From Lumbricus rubellus (lineage: Eukaryota; Annelida; Clitellata; Crassiclitellata; Lumbricidae): a DNA stretch of 64,000 nt. Location: the NCBI GenBank assembly GCA_945859605.1, contig OX243817.1, positions 31,558,862 through 31,622,861 on the forward strand, read 5' to 3'. Made by a program: the position numbers and the translations under genes. Below, in pieces: positions 43,831-55,235 of this stretch. Numbering within the stretch: the first letter of the stretch is position 1; every line of letters starts with the position of its first letter. The notes under the pieces are model-generated. The model was not told the origin of the DNA. It did no database searches and worked only from the letters and a program-made list of their open reading frames with translations.

Positions 43831-46290
43831 GGTCGCCTGTCTCAATGGCCTGTCTGACCCTGACCCGCCAACCGTAGCCTATTATTGCAGGGAACGATTT
43901 ATGGCGAGTGTGGCAGCGCGAGATTCTATGGACTTCATATTATTATGTTCGGACTTTACAGCGCTCGCTATAAATTCCCTAAATCGTTCTATTCCCTGTT
44001 TATTTGTGTGACTGCCCTGGTTATAGGCTACCCTGGCTACATAAAACGCCTGTAACCGTCACTACTTACACCGAGCCATAATCATGCTGATGTTTCTCAG
44101 TGTCAAAAGTAGTTTATTATTCTTGAAATCGCTGATTCAGTTGTAAAGAGGCTGTATTATAAAGGCTGTCTGACTTCCTGATAGATAGAAGATCGTCCGC
44201 AGTGAACTGATAACCTCAATAGGCTAGGTGCCGATATTTAGACCAATTACCATAGCTAAGGCAAAGAAATAGCCTAAATAGTAGGGTCTAATAATTCTAT
44301 AAATTGACATAGGCAAGCAGTGAACGACTGGTTAGATCGAACGCTCGTCTGGAACATGCATGGTGGCATTGGGTTCGACATTATTCAGTGAGTATAAGCT
44401 AATAATGTGTGCAAGTCTTTCATTCAAAACTACTGAGCATCATCGATGTAATATGCCCAACGCCTTGTCGCAATGGACATTGGATAGTGATATTAACACG
44501 TAATAAAAAATATGAAGATTAGTCTATAATTATGCAGCGTTGCAACTATAATATTATAGGCTCTGGTTTCAGACGCCTACGCATATCTATAAGCCCTGTG
44601 TATAAGTTTACTTGGTTACGAACGATGCCGCTTAATAAAACTGTAAGCCTGTTGAAGTAGGATAGGCCTATAATTATTATTCAACGCCCACGCTCAATTC
44701 GGAAGAAAGAACATTTTGGACAAAAGGAGTGCATGGGTGGATTATGGTAACAAAAATTAATAGGCATCGCATAGGGGAAGTTACACAGTTACCTTGCCAA
44801 ACCCAGATACAAGTTCGATGTCGCTGATGAGAGATTAAATGTTAGTCTTTGATTGATTCTCATCGTTTGGCGTCCATCTTGGAGGCAAAGTGGCGATGTC
44901 GAGACTGTTCGCAGCTATTAGTCATTCTGTTGATCAAGCACACACTGACTGCTCGCTACCGAAGTGTTGCTCTCCTAGGAAACCTTGATGTTCCACCCAA
45001 TGCTAGGCTATGTATTATAGGGCCTACATGTATATAGTTAACACCACACAAACACAGATCTCTGGGATAGAACTTAGTCAGCGAATGGATCTGGACTAAT
45101 TGACCATTTTGTTATGTAGCCTATAGGTTAGAAAAATCGCATGATTAGTCTATGTGACGGCTTAAACGCGGCCGTTTCATTGGTCAAACAGCTGGAGATA
45201 AATTATGTTAAGTTTGTGCTTAACGTTGGACGTAGGCTACATGTAGGTCTAGGTCACATCTTGAACAAGTTGAATGCCATGTTTTTAAAGTTGGCGCGTT
45301 TAATTATGAAGCTAGTATAAATATTACTCTACGCTCTCATTTGACGTAGGTAAGCAAGGGAGTAGCCTACCTTCTCTATTAAAATTTTTCTAATCGCTGC
45401 TAGTCGCATGGTTATAATTTATAGGCTAATATAATCGCATTTAGTAAAGTTATGTTTAAAAGTTAGGCTAGTACCTTCTGCAAGGCCTCATAGTCGGGTT
45501 GATCTGGACGGCTCAACTTTAAAATTACAATACATGCCCTATATGCGACAATTGGAGCATATTAGGCTACCGTAAGCTGCTAAAGTTCATGGACAAGAAT
45601 CTGCATATGCCCGTGTAAGTTTAACGTAGTCAAAAGTAAAGCTAAGTGAAGAAGTAGGTCATAATAGTCTGTCCCCCTTTTAGCCAGCTCTCCATCATCT
45701 TCATGCAGCATATTGAAGCAACAGCGCATACAAAATTGCACACTGCAATAAATATTTTGAAATTATTATTTCTTTTATAACGGTGGCATTCGCAGGTTCC
45801 AAGGTCTTGTTTAACAGGTCAGGGTCGAAGCGAATAGTTTATAGCATCACTGAGATTAAAACTATCATTGTCCAAAGTAATTTAATCGTCCATAAAGAAC
45901 GTTCGCTAAAAAGAACAACATCGTTAACATCCTCTCCCTTATCGGCATTTGTTCTCGTTTAGCATTATACAATATACAGTCCTCTGCAGAAGTCCGCCAT
46001 GACGGTTAGAGACGAAGTACAAAGGCACAGCGGCATGTGCACGTGACGCCTTGGCGCCACCGTTTTGGCGCCAGCCGTTCTGGCTACTTTTCGATATTGC
46101 ATATACAGAACTGTGCTACAGAAAGCTAGAATAAGGAATGCACATTGCACAATAGGTTGACACCTTGTGTTTTTATGGGACCCGAAAATGAGACGATTGG
46201 GCGGTTTTTTCGTCGCCTTCCTCACAGGCAATAATGTAGATGAACAACCTGCCTGTGTAGGCTATAGGCCTATATACATGTAGGCTTATA
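43830..46290. other. 2.4 kb without a supported gene
   Basis: AGGCCT-rich, AT-rich sequence between channel genes 1 and 2. No domain-bearing open frame, tRNA or clear transposon end was found. Confidence 0.4.
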
Positions 46291-46293
46291 CGT

Positions 46294-46515
46294 GGGGTTC
46301 GATAGTGTAGTAGGTAGGTCTATGTTCACTGTCTTGCAGTCGGAGAGTTGCAGGTTCGAATCCACCTCAATCCGCCTAGTAGGGATCTTGGGCAAGTAAT
46401 TCACTCGCAATTGCTATAGGGGGCTTCGGCGTGAAATTCTGATGCAGTGTCCGCGTTTTAGGCCTAGTCGGGAACACATCTGAATAGAAATATTGAAAGG
46501 GCGCTATAACAAGTA
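46294..46515 (+). mobile_element. tRNA-derived SINE with L2-type tail
   Basis: B-box region GAGAGTTGCAGGTTCGAATC, body GATCTTGGGCAAGTAATTCA then CTCGCAATTGCT, GGCTTCGGCGTGAAATTC and TGATGCAGTGTCCGCG, tail ACACATCTGAATAGAAATAT then GAAAGGGCGCTATAAC. Full length. Confidence 0.75.
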
Positions 46516-46581
46516 CACCTAGGCCTACATACTTACAGGTAGGCATTGACCTATAGCCTATAGGTATTGCTATGCGCAGTG

Positions 46582-47576
46582 CAGTGTTTAATCTAGACGT
46601 CTCTGGGGGGGGGGGGGGGAAAGTTCCCCCCCAGGATTGACATTTCCCCCCTCCAGAAAAATTTGACAAAATGATATTAGTTTTTTTACTGTTTTCATCA
46701 TTGTTTTACATGAAGTGTTATAATATATCGTGATATTGTTTACTATTATATGACTATAACAACATTATCTACTAATTAATATAATATATGATACCATCAT
46801 GTTGCAATGAGTAGGCTATAACTTACTGTATATATTAGTATAAACACTATTTTTGCCTAACCAAAAACAGAGACGACATCCCTAACGAAAAATTTGGCAA
46901 AATGAAAATAGTTTTTAGCTGCTGCTTGCATCATCGCATTACATTAACTGTTACAATACAATATACGTAATATTATTTACTATTATATGGTTATAGTAAT
47001 TATTTACTATTATAATATATGACACAATCCTGCTAAAATGAGTGTTAAGATGACACCTTAAAATGCTGCCATTGCAATGTGGAAATTCAAAAAGTTTCTG
47101 ATGAAGCTCTGAAAAAGTACAGGTATCTTTGTTAAGATGACACCTTAAAATGCTGCCATTGCAATGTGGAAATTCAAAAAGTTTCTGATAAGGCTATGAA
47201 CAAATACAGTTATTTTTGTTAAGATGACACCATAAAATGCTGCCATTGCAATGTGGAAAGTCAAAAATTTTCTGATGATGCTCTGAACAAGTACACGCAT
47301 TTTGTTAAGATGACACCTGAAAATGCTGCCATTGCAATGTGGAAATTCAAAAAATTACTGATGAGCCTCTGAAAAAGTACAGGTATTTTGTAAAGATGAC
47401 ACCTTAAAATGCTACCATTGCAATGTGGAAATTCAAAAAGTTTCTGATGGGGAGGGGGCACATCACCCTCCCCATCCATACCCCTTCCCTTATGGGTCTT
47501 CGGACGCTCGATTGTCTCCCCTCCCAGAAATCTGAATTCCCCCCCCCCCAGCGGAGGGGGACTAGATTAAACACTG
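46582..47576. mobile_element. 995-bp MITE carrying a five-copy 86-bp tandem array
   Basis: Ends CAGTGTTTAATCTAG (46582) and CTAGATTAAACACTG (47576), with TGCGCAGTG directly on both sides (46573-46581 and 47577-47585). The duplication reads as 8 or 9 bp depending on where the end is set; 8 bp would fit hAT. Next to the ends are G13/C9-type runs. The left half has a roughly 230-bp internal duplication (AAAAATTTGxCAAAATGA near 46660 and 46887). No transposase. Confidence 0.85.
47049..47450 (+). repeat. 86-bp tandem repeat, about 4.7 copies
   Basis: Each copy runs GATGACACCTTAAAATGCTG, CCATTGCAATGTGG, AAATTCAAAAAGTTTCTGAT, then CTCTGAAxAAGTACAGGTAT and TTTTGTTAA. Starts are at about 47049, 47136, 47223, 47309 and 47395. 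Copies differ by roughly 5-10 substitutions. Confidence 0.9.
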
Positions 47577-47589
47577 TGCGCAGTGGGGT

Positions 47590-48490
47590 GATGTAGGTCC
47601 GAATCTGCGGCCTTCGTTTGCCTTACGCATCAACCGTAAGGCAAACGAATAATTATAGCCTATTATGTTATTAATTTCAATAAGGATGATGATGATGATT
47701 ATGACGACGTGTTCTCTGCTCCATGGGCCGATTGTAAGAAAGAGTTAACCATATTCATTTGGTTTAGAAAACTCACACCTGCAAAAGACCTGAGCTAGTA
47801 AGAAGGACAGAAACGTGAAACAATCCCGTCTAAAAAAGAATGAAAAAGACACAAAGAACACACAGTAGCAAAATCTAATTCTAATATCATTATCATAGGT
47901 TCCTCATTTTAGAAATCAATACCATACAAACTATGGACAAACTGATATCGGCCTACAGAAATGCAACCTTATGTAGGCTATGTAGGCCTAAGCTGACGAA
48001 ATCCCTCGATCAAATGCTTCAAGCGGGGCAGTGGACCCTGCGTAACACAGTGATCTCATGCAGCATCAAGTCCACGAGAGGCAGCGAAGCCGGATTTCTG
48101 ATGAACTATGGTTAGAGGACATAATAATATAATTATATGGAACCTTTGATACCAAAACACCTCTAATACCAAGTAATTATCTGCTTATTTACTTTTTACA
48201 TAACAATAGCAAGCAGGGTACCAGCGTATTCAGAAATCATCTTGACGTAGCCTATTTCCTGTGTTTTGACGTGGATGGAGGCTGTTGAAATTTTATCGCA
48301 TAGGCTAAAGTGCATTTGGAAGGTAAAAAGCATTTTCTCACCGTATTTAAGAACCTTATTTCTTAGACGTGTTATGTCTGGAGCTGTTCACATTTTGCAT
48401 TTAAGTTACACAATCTGCACAGTTTGCGCTGCGCCACTCGAGAAGGATCTAAGCGTTCCGAGAATGCGTTCTCCTCTACCGTCGTCCTAT
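47590..48490. other. Sequence downstream of channel gene 2
   Basis: Short (GAT)n near 47685. No supported gene. It includes the 3' UTR of the gene ending at 48523. Confidence 0.4.
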
Positions 48491-48495
48491 ATAAT

Positions 48496-48501
48496 TTTAT
48501 T
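48496..48501 (-). promoter_or_regulatory. Poly(A) signal of channel gene 2
   Basis: AATAAA on the minus strand, 22 nt past the stop codon. A very short 3' UTR is implied. Confidence 0.55.
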
Positions 48502-48522
48502 TTAGCCACTATATCTTAATAT

Positions 48523-50436
48523 TTAGACATCTTCTGCTGCAAAGCTATTCAAGTGTTTTTCAATTTCCTTCGGCTTCTCACCCTCGGATCTTTTCCGACA
48601 GCAATCCATCAGCATCAAAATTAAGATCTCCATTACTTCGGCGATTGTTAACACGGACACTCCGATCCAGACTCCTAGTTGTCCGCCAATGTCGGAGACC
48701 AACTGGGTCAGGGTTATTGCGGGTTCTTCCTTTGTTAAGAAGACGCTAGCATCTGACACGTAGACGTTGATCTTGGAGAAATCCTTTAAGGCACGCTTGA
48801 TGTTTTCATACGTGTAATTTTCATAGAATTTCCTCTTCTCATCGGAAGAGAACCTTTCGATAAATTTTTGTTCCCGCATTATTTCATCAGCAACTGTGTC
48901 TCCATCAATGCCCTGAGACGGCCACTGTGAAAGACTGTACGCTACGTCGTAGAGAACCTCATCGCAAGGTGGATGGCATCCGCACTGAGAAAGTAATGTT
49001 GCATTGGCCATCACCCGATCCTTCACCTCATCTGCACATTTCATCTTCTCGAAGAGGTTCTGAAGAATATCATCGCTACAATTCGGGAGTTCGGGGCTGT
49101 AATATTTAAAACACTTATGGAATTCCATCGTTCCACCACATTTCTCGATCCATTTACAGAGATCTTCTTCACTGCTGTTCTTCCATTCACTTCCTAGATA
49201 ATTTTCAGTAAGGCATTCATCGTGCAGTTTCTTTAAATCTATTTTATGCGTAATATTCATCCACACAGAGTCGTTCAAAGACACGAAGTCATCGAAATCG
49301 TCTGGTACAAGATCAATCTGAGTAGGTAACGTATTTTCTAAACAGTCGCATTCTTCATAGATGTGATTCTGAATACATACTTTCTCACAAGCCGATCTCC
49401 TATATGGTCCGACGAACTTTTGTGTCTCATAACTTAGAAAAGGATATTTGTCCAGGCAGTGTCCATGCGGCTGACCAAGGCGCTTGCGTTTCTTTGGAGC
49501 TAAGCTAAGTCCAGCCATATATCCAGGAGGAATGTCATATCCTTCCGTCAATGGAAACGGTTTAGTTCCAGGAGGATGGATCACGACACGGACTCCTCCA
49601 GCTCCCGACAGAGCGCTGTCTTTGGCGTAGATTCCTGGCATTCCGGTAAAGTCCGGGTTATTCACTTCCTTCAACATTCTCGTACCAGCCAAAAGCATCA
49701 CAGTAAATCCGTTTTCAATTCCCTCAAACAACGGCGTGGTATCATCGTCCGGGGTTGATGTGACATTCGGAGCAGTGAACGTATAACAGTTGAAGAAGTA
49801 AGGATCGAAGATCTTCTTAAATTTGCAGGGTTTATTTCTGTAAGTACATTTGGCTATGAACTCATCCTTCTGAACTCCGTTTTCCGACAACATCGTAGTG
49901 GGTATATTGGCTGCCAAGATGGTCCGCGAAAACATTTTGTCGTAGTAAGAGTCCCATTCCGTTTCATTTAGTGAACTGCTACCGTTCATTATACGATAGT
50001 ATTTATACATGGCTCTGATGAACGTATCGTTGAAATAAGAATTGTTTGCAAGCAACGCATCTTCAGTCTGCTTCTGGGTTTCTCCAAAATCTGTATTGTT
50101 TTCACTCTCTGCTAAATCTTCGTCATCCGGCTCTTCGATGGATGCTAAGCCTTGGCTCAATTTGTACACCGTATAGAAATCAAAGCTTCCCAGGTTGCAA
50201 AGCGTGATATCTGGAAACGGAACTCCGCCGAGCACTATGTCTGTCGTCAGCTTTTTCGGATACTCGAAGTAGCCTCGAAGTACAAAAGACATTTGAATTG
50301 TGAAGATTACCCAGGCTGTCGCGAAAACAATTATCCAGGCGATGCGTTTCGACGTTGCCTTCGATGCAATGATCCGAGAAAAGCCATGCATCGTCGTATA
50401 GCTGGCGAAATCCTCGACGTAATTCCCGACTGCCAT
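48523..50436 (-). CDS. Amiloride-sensitive/acid-sensing-type sodium channel (ENaC/DEG family), paralogue 2
   Basis: 637 residues in one exon, from the ATG at 50436 (MAVGNYVEDF). The gating motif HG is present (YTTMHGFSRI, His17-Gly18). Span 1 follows at about 32-56, then FPDITLCNLG, where the usual FPA is FPD. The extracellular domain keeps the paired cysteines and CGCHPPCDEVLYD, YSLSQWPSQG. The pre-M2/filter segment is SDIGGQLGVWIGVS, followed by span 2 and a DCCRKR juxtamembrane end. A roughly 30-residue Asp/Glu/Asn-rich insertion (EEPDDEDLAESENN) sits in the finger/palm entrance where the paralogues vary most. Neighbours on both sides are paralogues in the same orientation. Ligand and ion selectivity cannot be read from sequence. 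Confidence 0.95.
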   Translation of the reverse strand: MAVGNYVEDFASYTTMHGFSRIIASKATSKRIAWIIVFATAWVIFTIQMSFVLRGYFEYPKKLTTDIVLGGVPFPDITLCNLGSFDFYTVYKLSQGLASIEEPDDEDLAESENNTDFGETQKQTEDALLANNSYFNDTFIRAMYKYYRIMNGSSSLNETEWDSYYDKMFSRTILAANIPTTMLSENGVQKDEFIAKCTYRNKPCKFKKIFDPYFFNCYTFTAPNVTSTPDDDTTPLFEGIENGFTVMLLAGTRMLKEVNNPDFTGMPGIYAKDSALSGAGGVRVVIHPPGTKPFPLTEGYDIPPGYMAGLSLAPKKRKRLGQPHGHCLDKYPFLSYETQKFVGPYRRSACEKVCIQNHIYEECDCLENTLPTQIDLVPDDFDDFVSLNDSVWMNITHKIDLKKLHDECLTENYLGSEWKNSSEEDLCKWIEKCGGTMEFHKCFKYYSPELPNCSDDILQNLFEKMKCADEVKDRVMANATLLSQCGCHPPCDEVLYDVAYSLSQWPSQGIDGDTVADEIMREQKFIERFSSDEKRKFYENYTYENIKRALKDFSKINVYVSDASVFLTKEEPAITLTQLVSDIGGQLGVWIGVSVLTIAEVMEILILMLMDCCRKRSEGEKPKEIEKHLNSFAAEDV

Positions 50437-50462
50437 GATTTAAAATCTCCAGTTCTTTGCAA

Positions 50463-50470
50463 CCTAAAAC
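50463..50470 (-). promoter_or_regulatory. Candidate 3' splice site upstream of channel gene 2
   Basis: Minus strand AATGTTTTAG|GTTGC, exon starting at 50463, 27 nt before the ATG. Matches the position in the other three genes. Confidence 0.6.
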
Positions 50471-50474
50471 ATTG

Positions 50475-51385
50475 AAATTTAAATTTGTTTTGTAATTGCA
50501 ATGGTCATCCTTCTGAACTCCTATCCTACTGCCGCTTCTGGGAGAATGAACTACATAGGACTCTATCCACATGATAATTTCGAGGTTGTATTCAATGTAT
50601 GGTTGTACTTACATCCTCTTCAATGCAAGGTAGATTTGACAGCATATTAATATTTCTTGAGTTAACTTGTTAACAGTTATTAGTATCTGCTATGGCAAGA
50701 TATGATACGATGAGTGTTAATGTGTGAGATACAAGGCAACGAAAAATGGAGAGAAGGGAAGGGAAGGACAGAGGGCGCTTCGGAGCCTCGGTATATAAAT
50801 CTACACGTAACCTAGATAAAGTAATTGCTTCAAATAGAAATGCAGACATGGGCAACATGGCAGATGGTGGAAAGCAGACTGGTAGATTGACAGTAATCAG
50901 ATGGAATAACAAACAACGACAATAAGCAGAATCATGATAAAAACTGCTATTAGAGGTGACATTTTAAAATGACTTTTTGAATATATTAGGAATAATTATG
51001 ATCTCCATGCTTTTGTGTTAATTGCTTCTTTTCTGCGAAAGCTCTTTCACTTGTGGTGCTTCACAGGACTCCGTGTTTTCTTGACTAAAAAATGGCTCTC
51101 GTGTAATAGGGGACCCTAAGTTATCCAATGTTGTACTGTTCACTGACTTTGCCAGCGTTTTAACCTTGGATAAATTGTTGCAGTCCGTATTTAAAACTCA
51201 GAAGAGCCAATCATGAGCTTAGATCAATCTATTCCTAGTAGAATCCAACCTAAAAACCTATCTATCAACATTTAATTGTCTTTCGTTCCCGTCGCAGATC
51301 AGTTCTGATTATACGATTATCGTAGATGTAAAATCTGTCAAAATAGCGGTGTCTGGCTAATGGTTAGGAGCACATCTTGATCATT
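50475..51385. other. Upstream region of channel gene 2
   Basis: This should hold the promoter or first noncoding exon. No gene or repeat family was recognised. Confidence 0.4.
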
Positions 51386-51390
51386 AATTT

Positions 51391-52318
51391 TGAGTTATTC
51401 CTGCTTCGTCTTTTGTACGCACGGATGTTTCAGACGAATTTACGGCATTGACGTCTGCACTCTGCAGGCAGCCAATGCAGGCTGCATTGCGCTCATTTGT
51501 CTACAGCCTATATAGTATATACTCAAATGCAGATAATAAACCCCCCAAAAAATCCACTTCTGGCTGCAGAATCGGAGCAGTTCTGGTTCTCGTCATTTCT
51601 CACATCTTTTCCCTCTTTCGCTCTTGATTAGTTTCTCCTTCCTCTGCTTCTCCAGTTTCTTTCCTCTCCTCGTTTTCTTCTAACTCCCTGTTTTTCTTCA
51701 TATATCTCCTCCATCGCCTCTTTCGCCTCGACCTCTTCCTCATTTGCCATGGTTGTATTCTTTATCACTTTCTTCTTCCCCTTCCTCCTCTTCATCCAGT
51801 TCCCCGGGCAAGGATACGCACAAAGCTACTTCATGAACGCAGATAATACTTCCTATGGCCTATGCGATTAACCGGATTTCCCAAATCTTAAAAGAGTAGT
51901 GTACCCGGTATTTGATATGTCTGATTCAAAATATGCCCCAGTTCCATTCCACATTATGTATCTGTGGTGTGCCGTATTGCCCTATATTTTGGTCGTGTTG
52001 CAAATAGGTTGCCCTTCATAAGTTCATACATTGTACAACCACTCGTTTATAATTATTGACACACAAGAGAGTAGGAAGAGTAGGAGAAGAAGAGGAAGAT
52101 AAGAGGAGAAGAGGAAACAGTCATAATTTGGGAAGTGGAAGAAGGGGAACATGAGAAGGAATGGGAATGGTTAGGAGAGAAGGGAGGGGGCCGAATTAGG
52201 AGAAAAAGGAGGAGGCCGAATTAGGAGAGAAGGGAGAAGGCCGAAGAAGCGGGGGGCGTAGATTCGTAGATTCGTCTGAAACGTCCGTGCGTACAAAAGA
52301 CGAAGCAGGAATAACTCA
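51391..52318. mobile_element. Fold-back element with ~50-bp inverted ends and pyrimidine/purine arms
   Basis: TGAGTTATTCCTGCTTCGTC at 51391 and GACGAAGCAGGAATAACTCA ending at 52318 are inverted repeats that stay matched through GTACGCACGGA(T/C)GTTTC. Inside, 51590-51800 is polypyrimidine (CTTCCTCTTC-like) and 52065-52255 is polypurine (GGAGAAGAAGAGG-like), so the arms can pair well beyond the termini. No coding region; no target duplication found. Confidence 0.75.
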
Positions 52319-53500
52319 TCAGTCAAATATATATAAATAACAAATTAGCCGGCTGATATTTAACTTATATTTAAGTAACATTGCCATATGCTGCATCCTA
52401 ATTTTGATAAATTCCTTTAATTTAAATGTGAAGTGCATGGTTGTAGACTAGGGCTAATACTTGGCATCCGGGGTGGTAATTCATTTTATATAAAATAACT
52501 GAGGGACAAAGATAAATGTGATCCTAACAGTTGTGTGCAGATATACAATGAGCTACTTTTATACAGTTCATCTTAACGACCATTAACCACCGCAATTGCA
52601 TTCCACCGTAGCCCTTTTCCCCGTCTGACATTCCCGATTATGACCACGGTAAATTATCGCAAGTGGAAAAGAGGAATATAAAATACAGACAAGAGCAAGG
52701 AGGAGCCCAAAGTAGGTCGCGTTATGCGGACAAATGCATATCCTACGAAGGCTTGCAGGAACTTACCGATTTCTATAATATCCGACTAATTCCCGTATAA
52801 TATATGAAGATTAAACAGATTAGCAGTTGCTTTTAATCTAGCACAGAGAAAAGCATGGGTATAAAGTGTTAGCGACCTCACTTTCTTAGTCTCGGCGAAT
52901 ACAAGCAGATGACCAATCCTTTCCCTCGCCGTCTTATCTTCCCGACGACAGTGTACGTACCGTCTACGCTCTACGTGATCGTTATAGCCGAGTTGGCTAG
53001 GGTTGTAGATGGAGAACACCCTGGAGTTAAATGCCGGTGTCACGAAATAGAGTATCCCACCGTAGGTCTTATTAATCGTATCCTTCCAGATGAAGAGAAG
53101 TCTAAAAAGCCACTTCCGCGTGTTTTTATTATTGCAAATTGACTTTCATCTGCTTTGTTTTGAACAATGACACTCATGGGTAGGCCTATGTTTATTCCTA
53201 CTAGATAATTTCGTTTGCTTCGGTTTTAGAGCACTTAGAACATTTGGAACACTTAATCATAATTAGAGCCACTATACACAAATTCAGGTTGCTCTGAACA
53301 TTGCATAGGACACTTAAAACAATTAGTCACTTTAAATGTTGATTAGAGCATATTTTTTTCAATTATAAGCATTTTAAAATAATTTGGATATAATGGTTTA
53401 TCCTCCAGGATAGTCTATAGGCCTACCGGTATATTCCACCCCGGAGGGGCATAGATTAATTCATCCTCCCCGGATATCTTTAAAGGGGATAGAATATCCC
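52319..53500. other. 1.2 kb without a supported gene
   Basis: Nothing recognised except CCGGTGTCACG(A/G) motifs near 53035 and, inverted, near 53500. Confidence 0.35.
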
Positions 53501-53504
53501 GTGA

Positions 53505-54165
53505 CACCGGCATTGCACCCGACCTCTTAATTGAGACTCCAGAATGCTAACGACTATACCATCGAGCGGCCCGTCTAGAAGTCTCGGGAAACCGGGCCGA
53601 TGGAGTAGGCCTACTGTGTCTCAGCGAAATCCGTTTCTTTGCCTGCAATAATGAGTTCTATTCTTCTAGACCACTTACTTTGATTTGTTGGAGTATGCTG
53701 AATATGTTAAATCCGTAGACTAACCAATACGCAAATCCAAACTCATGCATTTCATTGACGTAGCCTTCACGTTGTACAGCGTATGAAGGTCATTGCTGTA
53801 CATTGTACGCCGCCCGCAGGCGTTGCAATAACGGCTGTAACCTGAACTTCACTTAGCTCTGAAGCGCGCGTTACTGTGGCCCTTCTACAGAATTATAGGG
53901 GAGCTAATGCGGGATTATACAATAGCAAGCACACGCGGCTTCAGCGATGGTATGCACGGCAGAGGCTGAGTGCACCAGCAGGGCAAGATTATATGCCAGG
54001 AAGGGACTCCTACGCTGGCTGAACAAGTGCTACAGCTGTATCCAGTTAATCTGAAGGCCAAAGTTATTAAATGGAAATCTATTTGACGTGGCTGTAGGCG
54101 AAATTCACAAAATGGAATCAACATAATGATAGGCAGATCGTTCGTTTCCCAAAGCAAAAACATTC
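53505..54165. repeat. Second copy of the channel-upstream noncoding block
   Basis: Corresponds to 41130-42240 (ACCACTTACTTTGATTTGTT; GCAGAGGCTGAGTGCACCA, the latter also at 59455). The first 90 bp on the minus strand look like a worn tRNA-Glu-type SINE head (TCGATGGTATAGTCGTTAGC). Confidence 0.5.
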
Positions 54166-54169
54166 ATAC

Positions 54170-55235
54170 AGGATTGAATTTTTCTGAATTCGGTTTGCAC
54201 AGTCGTCTCTAGAAGAAATAGATAAACATGAATTATATTGCAGTATCTGCATTTATGTAGAATGTGTGGAATGTTTATACTATATTTCTGTAACGTTCTG
54301 CATTGATTCTTTTATGGTTTTTACCTCTCGCCGAGCCGACATAAATTAGCCTCATAGGCTACACGAGACATTAAGTTTTAAATTCCACTTCGCTTTCGAC
54401 TAATAATACTCGTGTTTGGCCAGAGGGCTCTCGTTTGATGTGCCATTTGATACTTTCACGCCCTTCAAGGCAGTGTTATTTCAGTATTAAAGTAAGACTT
54501 ATTTTCATCTATTCGAATTCTACAAGCATATGAAATTATAGCAAGAATTCTTTTCGTCAATCCAACTTGTATGCCATCAATGCAATGGCGAATAATTTCT
54601 TCCGCTAAAACGATAGATCACCACAAAATATTCCAACATGTCTTGTTCTACGTTACGACCACTATTTGTTTTGAAAATTGTTCTCGTAGTTGTCGATTTT
54701 TTTAATGGTTAGCGCCAATATGAATAAATGACAACACAACGAATAGAAAGCGGAAGTGAAATGAGCAAAGAAAACTGACCGTTACTATAGACTACAGTAG
54801 GAATCCCCTAGAATTCAAAAGTAAGAAACACCACAAATGTTTAATTTTAAAGTTAAACGTTCGATATTATTCAGTTATGCAGCTAATTGTTTTCAGTCTC
54901 TTTTACAGTTTCAGTTTGTCAGCATTTTTCAGTTTCAGTTTTATTTACAGTTATGTGCTTAGCCTTTCAGTTATTTTGCTATCTCAGTTACAGTTTAAGT
55001 TAATAGAAATAACATTGTTACACAGACATCACAAATCACGTAGGCTACACTGACAATAATAATTCAATAATTAATCAGACAACTTACACACCGTCACTTG
55101 CTTTCATGATCTATCTGAAAATTCTCTATGATTTAGCAATGCAATGTCATTTTATAATATAATTGTTATTTTAAAGTTTAGTCTAGTCTCCTCCTCGTCT
55201 TCGTCCTAGTTCCTCTCCCTTCATGTTCATCCACC
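54170..55235. other. Sequence between block copy 2 and channel gene 3
   Basis: AT-rich; a TTTCAGTTTxAG-rich patch at 54890-54990. No gene seen. Confidence 0.4.

Noticed and set aside
47049..47450. Regular ~86-bp repeats that could suggest a CRISPR array
   Set aside because: Whole units repeat without unique spacers, in a eukaryotic transposon; it is a minisatellite.
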